DNA of 64,000 nucleotides. It comes from Carposina sasakii. Lineage: Eukaryota; Arthropoda; Insecta; Lepidoptera; Carposinidae. Below the pieces are notes generated by a model. That model had not been told where the DNA came from, ran no database searches, and saw only the letters and a list, made by a program, of their open reading frames with translations. Shown here piece by piece: positions 1 through 10,905 of the stretch (the stretch's first letter is position 1; the number at the start of each line of letters is the position of its first letter). Position numbers and translations under genes: made by a program. The stretch spans positions 3,596,001-3,660,000 of the forward strand of contig CP053170.1 in assembly GCA_014607495.2 (NCBI GenBank). The letters run 5' to 3'.

Positions 1-57
1 GTTCGCCCATTAACAAAAAATTGTAGACCAGTAAAGAAATTTATGTATCTACTAGCT

Positions 58-238
58 GTTGCCCGCGACTGGACTGCAGAAAAAACAAAATGTTTTGCCG
101 GAATAAAAAGTAGCCTAGATGTTAATCCAGGGTGTCAGCTAACTCCATAACAAATTTTATTAAAATGGCTCCAGCCGTTTAGACGTGAAGAAGTAACAAA
201 CATACACACACACACAAACGACTTTATAATATTAGTGT
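58..238. repeat. Interspersed repeat fragment of lepidopteran type
   Basis: The stretch has the pattern of a dispersed element seen several times in this window (also near 7945-8175, 22200-22455, 33140-33180 and 42605-42680): a GCCCGCGACT block, a GGACTGCAG block, AACAAAATG, then a conserved tail ending in a CA run and TTATAATATTAGT. It lies downstream of the last visible MED25 exon and has no coding content. Confidence 0.6.
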
Positions 239-279
239 GATCTATCTATGATAAGCATGGCGTTGGAATATCAACTCAC

Positions 280-3200
280 CTGCCATGGTATTAGTGGCCA
301 TGTTAGGTTGCATCGCCCCAGCCCCGGTAGAGGGCGGTAGTTGCTTGTTTATTATCTGAGTTATTTTCTGCTGTTGAATTACCTGAAAAATTGAGTTTAT
401 TTAGGTATTCCTAAAACAACATTAGCTAATTTATAATTATGACTGTTCTGGCTGCGATAACATATAGGTAACTTAAATTAAAATTAAATTCGCCTGAATT
501 TAACTTAATTTCAGCACAGCAGGCGGGGTCAGATGTTAGCGGGATCAGTGACAAGTTTCTAGCCTGTCGTCTGAGAGAAAGCCTAAGTTCCTTAGTCGAC
601 TCTTACGACATGCACGGAAGGAGATGCAGCTGATGTATTCTAGTAAAAGCCAGCACAGGACTGCCTGCGAGCCATAGGTCCTGGGTTCGAATCCCGGTAG
701 GTGCAAACATTAATATGATGAATATCGATGTTTGTTTCCGAGTCATGGATGTTTCTATACTTATCTATGTATTTATATTATATAACGTTGTTAAGTACCC
801 ACGACACAAGACCTTAGGGATCTTAATGTGGGACTAGGTTAATGTGTTGCGAAGTGTGTGAATATTTATTTATTTATACTCACTTTTCTAAGTCTGTCCA
901 CGAAGGTACCCTGATTGTTAGGTATGAACCCGAGGTAGGCTTTCTTCTCCGGCGTGTAGAGGAGGATCAACACCTTTATGTCGCATTGGGGGGGAGAGGA
1001 CATTGGGGAGAAGTGGACACAGCCCGCCTGGAATAGATCATTATAATATGCCATTACTATATATAGACCTAATTAATTTATTCCCCAGAGCACGCCACAA
1101 GACAGCCATGGGGGGTATTTGCCCATAGTCACCACGCTGGGCAGGCGGGTTGGTGACCGCAGTTTGTATTATGGACTATGATGTCAGCACGGAAGGCGCT
1201 GCTGCCCACCTCCCGGAAACCCTTAATCGCCTTGTACGATACCCACGGGCAGACATGGGGTGGTACGAATTTTACTCTTGTAAATTGTAAAAAAAATATG
1301 TAAAACTATTTTTCAAATGCGCTAAACAAAAATAACACAATAACCTTATAATTTATTCAAAGGAAAACACCTGGCTGTCATTTGTCATCATTAGTAAAAA
1401 TATGTATTTTTTGGAGTAAATTGATCGTTGGAGCTTTATCTCTTGAAATTGCTATTAATTCACTGTTTCAGTTTTTTTTACATTATATTAAATAATATTA
1501 GTAGGATATTTAAAAACAACTTACAAATCCGTTGACCAGCACTTTAGTGAGAGCATCCAAAGCCTCATTGGGCTGCAAATGGAACAGCACAGACTTGGAG
1601 TCCTTCAGATATTGCCCTCCTATACTACTGATGAGATGCTTCGGCATCAGCTGCATTAGCAGTTTGTTAGGCCATGTGTCCACTTTTAACTCTGGCTCTA
1701 TGTCTTTTGAGCTCGCTGATACCTGAAATGGAAATTGAATTAATGGTTTGTGAATTAGTGGATGGTGAATTAATTGTTAAAACATTGAGGAGAATATTTG
1801 GTCCGTTTTGATCGCCACACTTGAACATCATACAAACATAGAAATACACACGCCTGTGTTAAAAAAAAAAAGCTTTTCGTTTGAGAATGCCTGACTTCCT
1901 TAGTGGACTCTTACGACTTGCACGGAAGGAGATACACCTGAACCCTAAGCATGACCTGTGAAACACGATATGATAAACCGATTTATCGACAATTAGCCTG
2001 TCAAAATACGATAAATATAGCTGTTGAATTTTGTATAGAGACGATACGATATCCACGATGCGTGGTCATGTTAGGGGGACTGATGTAGACCTGGCGGTGG
2101 AAGACCATTGCAGGGGCAAAGATGGCTAAGAATTGTGGAGGTCCTCTGCCCCATCTAGGGGACACAGGCACATAAGTCAAGTAAGTCAGATATATCTCAA
2201 ATAGGCATGATTTTTCTAGGTATAATAATGAAATGCGCAGGGTTGGAAGTGATAATTATCTTGATAAATATACCTTGATTATTATCTTTGACAATTATAA
2301 AAATCACACACAAAAATAACCTAAGTTTATTTACGTGTCCAAACGCGCTAGACATAAAAATAAATGTTTGACTGAAGAGAGAAATACGAATGACTTGTCT
2401 TTACATATTTTCTTACTTTTGTTTGACGCCATAAACACTGAATTGATTGTATATATATCTCACATTATTCTTTGCTGTTTATTTAATAATGCCAAAAAAC
2501 TGAGACCCTCTTTCGGATAAAATATATTATCATTAAAATAAAGAAAATTTCAAGAAGTAAAATGGCAAATCAGAAAAATATTTATCTTAATAATTTCGAA
2601 CCGTGGAAATGCGAGATCGTATCAGAATCAGAATGGAGGTTGATGGGAGAGGCCTATAGCCTTAGCAGTGGACTTCTCACGGCTGAGAATGTTGAGGATG
2701 ATGATGAAATATGTCTATAAAGTTTTTCATGGGGGTAAAAGTCCAATTTAGGGTTAATAAATACCAGCAGCTCACTAACCTGACACGGCAGGTGCTTGGT
2801 GACCTTCTGCTGGTCTCCCGGCGCCTTGCCCTTTTCCATCCACTCGAGGACTCCGCTCCAGATGTAGTTCCTCTGAGGAGCTGGACCGGAGGTGGACGGC
2901 TGGGCCATCATCGGCATTCGAGGCATGTTTTGTGGCATATTCGACTGGAAATATAAGGGCCGAGGTTATTGTTACAGCACACTACAGGTTATTACAAAAA
3001 AACACTACAGGCTATCACTACAGTGATCGACCTGCACCTGCGCCGGCAGCGGGTAGGACGGCTGCGCGTCAGGAGCGCCGAGCTTTTGGAGTAGAGCGTC
3101 AGTTACATACATAGATAGATAGCGAGGACAGACCGACCTGCGCCTGCGCCGGCGGCGGGTAGGACGGCTGGGCGAGCTGCGTCAGGAGCGCCGAGTTGTT

Positions 3201-6200
3201 GGAGTAGAGCGTCAGTTACATACATAGATAGATAGCGAGGACAGACCGACCTGCGCCTGCGCCGGCGGCGGGTAGGACGGCTGTGCGTCAGGAGCGCCGA
3301 GTTGTTGGAGTAGAGCGTCAGTTACATACATAGATAGATAGCGAGGACAGACCGACCTGCGCCTGCGCCGGCGGCGGGTAGGACGGCTGGGCGAGCTGCG
3401 TCAGGAGCGCCGAGTTGTTGGAGTAGAGCGCGCGCGGCGGAGGAGGGGGCAGCCACGCGCGGGGGGGAGGGGCCGGCGCACGCGAGAAGGCGGCCCCGCG
3501 TCCCGCGCCGCGACCTTGACTGTCATCATAACATAGTATAAGACAAAGTTGCATCCCGCTGTCTGTCTGTCCCTACGTATGCTTAGGTATTTTAAACTAC
3601 GCAACGGATTTTGATGCGGTTATTTTAAATGGATAGAGTGATTCAAGAGGAAGGTTATTTGTATAGTATCAGCATTGCACCAGTGCGAACCTGGGGCGGG
3701 TCGCTAGTTTACCATAAGTGACATACCCATAGGGATCGGCCTGAATTTCAGGCGCGGGCGGCGGCGCGGGGCTCGGGGGCCGCTCTTTCAGGCTGTAGCC
3801 ACGAAGCAGGACCAAGTGACGAGGGTCCTATGATAACACTTCACACTACAGTCCGTTTCATAACATAACTCTTATTGTTTCGGAACTGACATTTTTTGTA
3901 TGCAGTAACACAGCTAATGTAGTCATGCACATAGCATGTGCTAGCGCCATCATCAAAGAATATAGTGAAACGGACACTACAGTCACTTAAAAAAGTTGAT
4001 CAGATAAAAATTCATCATCACGTAGAAACGCGGCAAGTACAAGACGGCTGATCTTTCTATTGTCTTGTTCTATGTTATTGTGCCCGACACAATTGTGGCC
4101 ATTAACAAAAATTTAATTGAATTGTTTTATGTTGTTTCTGTCCGTGTATGTGTAATTCCCAAATAAAAACTATTCTATTCTATTCTATTGGGATCTGATC
4201 TGATCGACAGTCGCGACAAGAATAATCTGTGAGAATAATCCACAGGCTCAATTCAATCGACCATTATGTGGCCGTTGTTAAACTACAGTGGTGCCCTCTC
4301 AGCACCCTGTCTTGTCCATGCCCAAGTGACAGTGACAGCTGTCTACTTGACGTTTCTAACTCCAAGAATTGAAAAATAGGTGGCGTCGCAGATCCAACTG
4401 CAGGATATCACGTCTTATTCCTCGACATACGTACATACACACACATGCCGTGACGGCCGATTGGTCTAGTAGGTAGTGACCCTGCCTGCGACGCCATAGG
4501 TCCTGGGTTCGAATCCCGGTAGGTGCAAACATTGATATGATGAATATCGATGTTTGTTTCCGAGTCATGGATGTTTCTATACTTATCTATGTATTTATAT
4601 ACCGTTGCTTAGTACCCACGACACAAGACCTTAGGGATCTTAATGTGGTACTAGGTTAATGTGTTGTGTAGTGTGTGAATATTTATTTATTTATTTATAT
4701 GCATTCCGTGGGAGGACCTACACAAGAAAAACCTACCTTAGCGTAATTCCTCTGATGTGCGTGCAACAGTTCCCCGCCCGCGTGCTCGTAGAGCGACACG
4801 AGCGCCGGCACACGCCGTGCGGACATCACGGACAACTGCGCGCCTCGCTCGCCTACCAGCCGCGCCGCGAGCTCTATCGTCGCAGGCGCACCTGCGAGAT
4901 AACCGCTCAATGTAAGGCGCCATTCGTTTATTACGTAAGACTATCTTTGCTAGTTTTTAACTCCCTGCGAGTTTTATATTTCAATAAGCCGACCCCTTTG
5001 TCAGAAAAATAAGACATGGTCGTCCCCTCTAAATCGACTTTTACGTAATAAATGAATGGCGCCTATGAAGCTGCTTTTCACTGTAAGTATCACTATGGGA
5101 ACTGCAAGCCCTCTATCAGTTTGCGCTAAGTTAATTCTACGCGAGAATCTTCTATACCTATACATACGAGTATAGTAAAAATGTAACGGATCGCTGTCTG
5201 TACATGGAAGATATATGAGAAAAAAATATTATAGGAGACCTTTATTAACGCCCAAAATAATGATTTTTGGAAATTTTGTCTGCTTGTCTGTGCGTTTGTG
5301 CACGCTAATCTCAGGAACAGCTGAACAGATTTCGATGCAGTTTTCAGGAATATATTGTGCCAGGTCCCACTTAACATATAGGCGACTTTTTATACAGGGA
5401 AAATGTTTTTATCCCGGATATATTCGACATTTTGTTTTTTTCTGCAGTCCAAAAGTAGCCTATATGTTAAGTGGGACTTGTCACTATATATTCCTGAAAA
5501 CTGCATCGAACTCGGTTCAGCCGTTTCTGAGATTAGCGTGCATAAACGCACAGACAAACAGATAAAAATTCAAAAAATCATTGTTTTGGGTACTATTGCA
5601 TTGATAAAGGTCTTCTATAATATTTTTTCTCATATATCTTCCATGTACATACAGCGACCTGTTACATTTTTATTATATGTATAGATTTTAAAATCTGAAC
5701 ATGAAATAAAATCAGTGATACAGGCCTGTGACTGGGATCAAACCCAGGCGCACCTCCTAACCTTTGGTCTTGTGAATTGCCCATAATAGCTGAAATAATG
5801 AAGGTGGAGGGAATTCCCCGGCATAGGTAGAAAAAAATCACTATGGGTGCGCCCACCACCGGGCCCTACACCCTCCATTGACCCTCGGATCTGATAACTC
5901 TGCGAAACTGCGAAAACAGGCACTTGCATTAACTACAATCGCCACGAGAAACCAGACCCGAGCACCCAGCATTCAAGATAATACATTGCACTATTCCGAA
6001 ATAAAAACTAGATTAATAATCTACATATGTTTCGCCAACAACCGTGGCATCCTCAGGATTATAGAAATTAGTAAACCACTAATTTTATATTATTATATTA
6101 TTATATATGTAAACAGGCAGGCAGTTGAGGCAACTGATTTTGCCTGTATCTGAATGTTCTCTTCTTAGGTTTTTCTATGTTCTTTAATGTGTTTGTCAAG

Positions 6201-9110
6201 TTTGTTTTTGAAATTATTGACACTTGGTGCCAAAACCACTTCTTCTGGTAGTTTGTTCCAAGGGTTCACTACCCTGTTGGTAATAAAGTTTTTGCGGGGA
6301 TTGCTATGTGAGATGCCTGTGCTAAGTTTTAAATTATGACCTCGCAGTTTTGTATTTTTATTACGCTCAAACATTCTATGAAAATCTTGTAAGTCATATC
6401 TCTGTGTTAGAATTTTGTATGTTTCAATAAGATCTCCACGTTCTCTACGTTCTTTCAGAGTTGTGAGGTTCAATGTCTGCAATCTTTTTTCATATGTGAA
6501 CTTTTTTAGCTTCCTCGGTATCTTAGTGAAACTGCGTTGTACCTTTTCAAGCAAATCAATGTCCTTGACAAAATATGGACTCCAGACCTGAAAAGCGTAT
6601 TCCAAAGTTGGGCGAATGTATGTCTTGTAGATCTTCAGCATAAGGTCTGGGGTTAAGATACCGAAGGCCTTTCGCACAAGGTAGATGAAGCTTCTTGCTT
6701 TTTTGGTAATGACTGTTATATGATCTTCCCATTTAAGATTCTCGGAGATCTTTACTCTCAGGTCGGTCTGTACTTTGACTACTTTAAGTTGTGTATTATT
6801 CAAGTTGTATGCAAGATGTGGGTTGCGATTTCCTATATGTAACACGGTATATTTTTCAACATTAAGGTTTATAAGCCATTGTTTCGACCAGCTTGCCACT
6901 TTGTTCAGGTCTGCTGTGAGTCGGTCATAATCCACCAAGGGGTTTGCAAATATCTTTGTATCATCTGCAAAGATGCTAACATTGCACTCAAGGCATTTAG
7001 GAAGGTCGAAAGTGTAAATAATATACCGAACAGGGCCAAGAACCGATCCCTGTGGCACACCGCTATTTATCTCGTGCTGCTCTGAAAGCGCTTCGCCAAT
7101 TCGCACTCGGAAGGTTCTTTGGCGTAAGAATGCCTCGATCCAAGTCAGCAATTTTCCCCGTATACCCACAAATTGTAGTTTCTGTAGCAGTCTTGTCGTA
7201 GGTACCTTGTCGAAGGCCTTCTCATAATCTAGGTAAATCACATCTACAGGTTCTCTTTCGCTGAAACTTTTGGTCCATGATGATAGACAAGACAGCAAGT
7301 TTGATACCGTAGAGCGGCGAGGACAAAATCCATGTTGTTGATCACATTAATTATTATGAAACTCTAAAACCCAACACATTACCTACACAGAGGAGGGTGT
7401 GGGGCCCGGTGGTGGGCACACCCATAGTGAATGTTTGAACTTCCGAATTGTAACGCCTAATACAATTTCATTTATAGAAAATAATCTTTATTGTACTACA
7501 TAAAACATTCTGTACAAGGGTGAGCGTAATGCCTTGCAAGGCAAGGGGAAAGCAGCAGACTAGAGTAACGTGTATGCTACGGCTAAAATGATGAAGGTTA
7601 CCTGGAGGAGGGAATCCCCCAGCAAACACAGAGTATAGGGTAAAGCAGCAGACCAGTAGGGTAAGCAAGGACGGCTGAAATGATGGTTACCTGGAGGAGG
7701 GAATCCCCCAGCGTATGCGGAGTATGGCGGGGAGCAGCAGACCAGAATGATGTGTATGGGTACATCATTACGGCCGACACACGCCAGCGCTGTCGTCAGG
7801 GCTTCGGTCACGCATGCGCGGTTCTCTGCGTGGCCTCCTATGAACCTGCAGGAAATGTGACCTTATCTTTGCTGACTCAATGAGTTTAGAGAAAGCCTCA
7901 AAGCTCTCACACACACACACACACACACACATACAAGTCACTTCCATTTATTAAGTTTTGTGGACTGCAAAAAAAATGCCGAAATTATCCAGGATAAAAA
8001 TATTTTCCTGGGATAAATTGAAGCCTATGTGTTATTCTGATATGTAAGCTATATTATTGTGAAGTTTCATCAAAATCCATTCAGTACATTTTACGTGAAA
8101 GTGCAACAAACATCCTTGCATCCTTCAATACATCCTCAGAAACTTTTGGATTTATAATATTAGTAAGATTACACATACAGACGTTAAAAATAGGGTAACT
8201 AGCCAGAACTACAGAATATGAAGGAGTATTAAGGGCCAATAAGTATAACATTGGTGGCAAGTATCTGGTTGAGAAAATGGACCTGATTTCCTTAGTTGAC
8301 TCTTATTACATGCACTAATGGATATGCAGAGTTAATGTATTCTAGTGAAGCCCCACTTCAGCACAGGAAAAGTAGAACAGAAACATATGTATCATAACGT
8401 AAAAAACCATACTGCAATCTATCGATAGCATCCACAACCCCCTGTGGACATTGGAAGGGTCCGTGTGCAGACACCGGCAGACTCGGGTGGCAGTCTGCGG
8501 CTTTGTACGTCACTATACTGTACACGGAGCCACATCCTCCACTCTCTTCTAGTGGTCCTCCATGGAAATATCTGCAAATATAAAGAATTATCCATTTTTA
8601 GCAATTTTTACACCACAAATGTTGTTAGTAGTGTTGGTTGAAGAAAAATATGTTGTTAGTATTATTAGTTTTAATTTATTTATAACCCAGTTTTGGTGTA
8701 AGCTTTCCAGCTGTAAATCAGCTGACTGTACTATAGAAGACTAACTAATATAAAAAATTTTATAAGGTAAATTAAATAGTAGATTGACCAGATGTTATCA
8801 AACGCCAAGTCTATATATCAAAACAGTAGTTCGCGTCTACAATTTTTAATAAATACCACGCAACTTACGAAATGTCGAAAATTAGAAAACCGCACGATGT
8901 AAGTTCGTAGTGTCACCAAAGGGGCGCCGAGGATATTGTGCAGAAATCGGCTTAGAAAAATTAATAGCACTTTTAGTCGTATACTTACTCTAAAGTGGGC
9001 AATATGTAGTTCGTCTTCAGTTCACCTATAAATGCTCCATTGGCGGCTGTACTTTCAATAACAAATATCACTTCAGCCTGAACTGGGCTGTCTGGAGCAT
9101 TAACCACCAT
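280..9110 (-). CDS. MED25: Mediator complex subunit 25 (ten exons, 3' end beyond the window)
   Basis: MED25 is a Mediator subunit in the nucleus that receives signals from transcription activators and passes them to RNA polymerase II. CDS exons in gene order: 8989-9110, 8413-8571, 7691-7845, 4737-4891, 3713-3827, 3357-3514, 2780-2944, 1525-1722, 884-1027 and 280-382. All joins are GT-AG and keep frame, giving 491 residues so far. Residues about 11-210 form the von Willebrand factor A domain that docks on Mediator (VIFVIE near the start, [24 protein letters not shown]). A proline-rich linker follows, then the activator-interacting (ACID) domain at about 310-470 ([30 protein letters not shown]). 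The start ATG at 9108-9110 opens this domain order directly. Family knowledge supports the name; exon edges were read by eye. The gene continues left of position 280. Its introns carry several repeats and two exon-end duplications. Confidence 0.95.
655..882 (+). repeat. tRNA-derived SINE, 5'-truncated
   Basis: It contains a B-box like GGTTCGAATCC (about 683-693), a shared body (GTTTGTTTCCGAGTCATGGA) and an ATTTATTT-rich tail. A fuller copy with an A-box lies at 4443-4700. The tail ends directly at the splice donor of the MED25 exon 884-1027, so the first bases of that intron are the SINE tail read on the other strand. A second repeat type precedes it at about 560-650 and recurs at 1895-1945 and 8281-8365. 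Confidence 0.75.
1082..1275 (+). repeat. Dispersed SINE-like repeat fragment
   Basis: It shares blocks such as CATGGGGGGTATTTGCCCAT and CTCCCGGAAACCCTTAATCG with copies at 21425-21545 and 32341-32592. It sits in the MED25 intron between exons 884-1027 and 1525-1722. The rest of that intron (1276-1524) shows nothing recognisable. Confidence 0.65.
2070..2705. repeat. LINE/SINE 3'-end fragments in a MED25 intron
   Basis: Two non-coding fragments lie here: about 2080-2180 (GCAGGGGCAAAGATGGCTAA block) and about 2595-2705 (GAGGCCTATAGCCTTAGCAG followed by GATGATGATG). Both resemble the 3' ends of lepidopteran LINEs or their SINE passengers; similar text occurs at 12818-12960 and 27597-27660. The AT-rich stretch 2190-2590 between them has no recognisable feature. 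Confidence 0.5.
3032..3356 (-). repeat. Three tandem copies of a MED25 exon end plus its splice donor
   Basis: The last 74 bp of the MED25 exon 3357-3514 and about 39 bp of following intron are repeated, with copies starting at 3251, 3138 and 3032 (spacings 106, 113 and 106 bp). Each copy keeps the donor-like CAG|GTCGGT; the leftmost has changes here. Copies at 3032 and 3251 lack 7 bp present in the exon and in the copy at 3138, so they would shift frame if spliced in. The intronic linker shows no obvious acceptor, so the copies are probably silent intron sequence. Confidence 0.85.
3515..3712. mobile_element. Helitron-like fragment that makes up a whole MED25 intron
   Basis: The 198-bp intron between exons 3713-3827 and 3357-3514 is nearly all repeat sequence. 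On the plus strand it ends in GCGGGTCGCTAG followed by T (CTAG at 3704-3707), the type of ending seen on the better-defined Helitron at 10906-11721. The intron donor GTAAAC straddles the element edge. The frame passes unbroken across the splice (phase 1). This fits an intron created or replaced by a transposon; a shorter intron later enlarged is the alternative. Confidence 0.6.
3828..4442. other. MED25 intron segment without genes
   Basis: No coding potential is seen. A short non-coding repeat at about 4080-4190 ends in AAATAAAAA followed by an ATTCT microsatellite, like the 3' end of a retroposed sequence. Confidence 0.4.
4443..4700 (+). repeat. tRNA-derived SINE, near full length
   Basis: It starts with a tRNA-like head: an A-box at about 4461-4472 (TGGTCTAGTAGG) and a B-box at about 4506-4516 (GGTTCGAATCC). 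The body is shared with 655-882 and it ends in a TTTA-rich tail. It lies in the intron just downstream of the MED25 exon 4737-4891. An internal RNA polymerase III promoter is expected from the family but activity cannot be judged. Confidence 0.8.
5171..5694. repeat. Foldback element with arms of over 200 bp
   Basis: The left arm (about 5171-5395) is the inverted copy of the right arm (about 5450-5694); shared text includes TGTAACGGATCGCTGTCTGT against its complement. Each arm is one copy of a dispersed repeat found singly at 30480-30735. Either two copies inserted head to head or an inverted duplication took place. It lies in a MED25 intron. Confidence 0.8.
5839..7475. mobile_element. Element with inner 37-bp inverted repeats, carrying a LINE insertion
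   Basis: Inverted repeats CACTATGGGTGCGCCCACCA and the complement bound 5839-7429, followed by a tail of about 45 bp (ATGTTTGAACTTCCGAATTG). The same parts occur at 35439-35797, but there the segment between the inverted repeats runs in the opposite direction relative to the tail. In this copy a LINE (6085-7348) interrupts a TAATT site. No protein of the host element is seen; its class is unknown. Confidence 0.65.
6165..7345 (-). pseudogene. Non-LTR retrotransposon reverse transcriptase, 5'-truncated
   Basis: The open frame gives the C-terminal two thirds of a LINE reverse transcriptase that copies its RNA at a nicked target. In order it shows [30 protein letters not shown], the catalytic FADDTKIF, and a C-terminal region ending in [11 protein letters not shown]. 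The frame is open to the truncation near 7345, and no endonuclease part is present, so this copy cannot move. The 3' end (left) has a TTA/TAATA-rich tail. Overall type is close to the CR1/Rex/jockey group; the exact clade is not determined. Confidence 0.85.
7545..7690 (-). repeat. Tandem partial copies of a second MED25 exon end
   Basis: The end of the MED25 exon 7691-7845 (CTGCTGCT..., GGGGGATTCCCTCCTCCAG then GTAACC) is repeated in the intron starting at 7602, 89 bp away, with a shorter third remnant near 7545-7575. The 7602 copy keeps the donor and stays open in the exon frame, though about ten residues upstream of GGFPPPG differ from the original. A CAG precedes it (CATCATTTCAG), so use as an alternative exon is conceivable but unproven. 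Confidence 0.8.
7905..7931. repeat. (CA)n microsatellite
   Basis: A pure CA dinucleotide run inside a MED25 intron. Confidence 0.9.
7945..8175. repeat. Interspersed repeat fragment of lepidopteran type
   Basis: Same family as 58-238: GTGGACTGCAAAAA block, a GGGATAAA block, CATCAAAATCCATTC and a final TTATAATATTAGTA. It lies in the MED25 intron between exons 8413-8571 and 7691-7845. Confidence 0.6.
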
Positions 9111-9270
9111 ATTAGATATTATGTTCAATTCATTGTTTTATATATATATTATTACGAAACGATTATAATATAAATAGACCGGATCTCTATTCACAGACTA
9201 CTTATATAGTGTACTCCAAGTGTACTCCAAAGGTGTACTCTTTCTATATGACACAGATTTTTTTTTTTTA

Positions 9271-9684
9271 GTTTATCCCGAAGGAAAGGCAAGGGGAACT
9301 AAGCCCATACAGCCATTGTCTTAAGTAAATGATTTCTGAATTTATGATGGATGATAATGATGATGATGAATGGAAACGTCGGGAAAATCCTCAAGAACAA
9401 GTGTAAAGTTAGTCAAAATAAAAAAATATTGCAGAAACAACTTACATGCGCCCATGAAGAGATCGTAATCCGGCTAAAGTTTTACTCGGCTTACCTGCGT
9501 ATAAAACCATGCACACGCACTAGATTCACATCACAAGTAATGAAAATATAACTTATCTACCAGAAAACATCACTTTAAGGCCACATGAAAGCCATTTACA
9601 AATATCATAACATTGTTATAAATCATTTACTAAAGATAATGGCTGTATGAGCTTAGTTCCCCTTGCCTTTCCTTCCGGATAAAC
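9271..9684. repeat. Short non-autonomous element with ~70-bp terminal inverted repeats (copy A)
   Basis: It begins GTTTATCCCGAAGGAAAGGC and ends with the inverted form (GCCTTTCCTTCCGGATAAAC). The repeats extend inward through GGGGAACTAAGC and CAGCCATT. No protein is encoded. Three further copies in opposite orientation follow at 9722-11806. Confidence 0.75.
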
Positions 9685-10905
9685 AAAACAAAAAAAAATA
9701 ATAACAGATTTTTGCATTTTTTTTGTTTAGTTACTTCACATCACAGCAAAAATCTGGATTCGGCGGGAAAAGCTGGGTGCAGGTGTAATTTTCTTGTGAA
9801 AATCAAAAATTATTTGTAAATGGCTTGCATGTGTCCGTAAAGTGATGTTTTCTTGTAGATAAGTTATATTATGATTACTTGTGATGTGAATCTAGTGCGT
9901 GTGCATGGTTTTATACGCAGGTAAGCTGAGTAAAACTTTAACCGGAATACGATCTCTTCATGGGCCCGTGTAAGTGGTTGCTGCAATTATTTTTCATTTT
10001 CACTAAGTTTGCACTTGTTCTTGAGGATTTTCCTGACGTTTCCATTCATTATCATCATTATCATCCATCATTATATTCAGAAATCATTTACTAAAGACAA
10101 TGGCTGTATGGGCTTAGTTCCCCTTGCCTTTCCTCCGGGATAAAAAAAACCAACAAATTGCAAAAATCTGGATTTCGGCGGGAAAAGCTGGAAGAGTGCG
10201 GGTGTAATTTTCTTGTGAAAATCAAAATTGATTTGTAAATGGCTTGCATATGCCCGTAAAGTGATGTTTTCTGGTAGATAAGTTATATTTTCTTTGCTTG
10301 TAATGTGAATCTAGTGCGTATGCATGGTTTTATATGCAGGTAAGCCGAGTAAAACTTTAGTCGAAATACCATCTCTTCATGGACTTATGTAAGTTGTTTC
10401 TGCAATTATTTTTCATTTTTACTAATTTTACACTTGTTCTTGAGGATTTTCCCGACGTTTTCATTCATCATTATCATCCATCATAAATTCAGAAATCGTT
10501 TACTAAAGACAATGGCTGTATGAGCTTAGTTCCCCTTGCCTTTCCTTCGGGATAAACAATTTTTTAAAAATGGAAAGAATGGGTGCAGGGATTGGGTATC
10601 TCCTCTTGTATACATTTCTATGAATGGGTGTAATTTGCTTGTAAAAATCAAAATTTATTTGTAAATGGCTTGCATGTGTCCATAAAGCGATATTTTCTGA
10701 TAGATAAGTTATATATTGTTTACTTGTGATCTGAATCTAGTGGGTGTGCATGGTTTTATATGCAGGTAGGCTAAGTAAAACTTTAGTCGGAATACGATCT
10801 CTTCATGGGCTCATGTAAGTTTTTTCTGCAATTCTTTTTGATCTTTACGAATTTTACATGCATTCTTGAGGATTTTTCCAACGTTTCCATTCATCATCAA
10901 TATCA

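Noticed and set aside
3032..3356. CRISPR-like repeat array
   Set aside because: The units have no unique spacers and are exon-end duplications in a eukaryotic gene.
3318..3554. Stand-alone proline-rich ORF
   Set aside because: It is the MED25 exon 3357-3514 read together with intron sequence; splice phase on both sides supports the exon instead.
4356..4568. Minus-strand ORF across a SINE
   Set aside because: It is the tRNA-like head of the SINE read in reverse and does not match any protein family.
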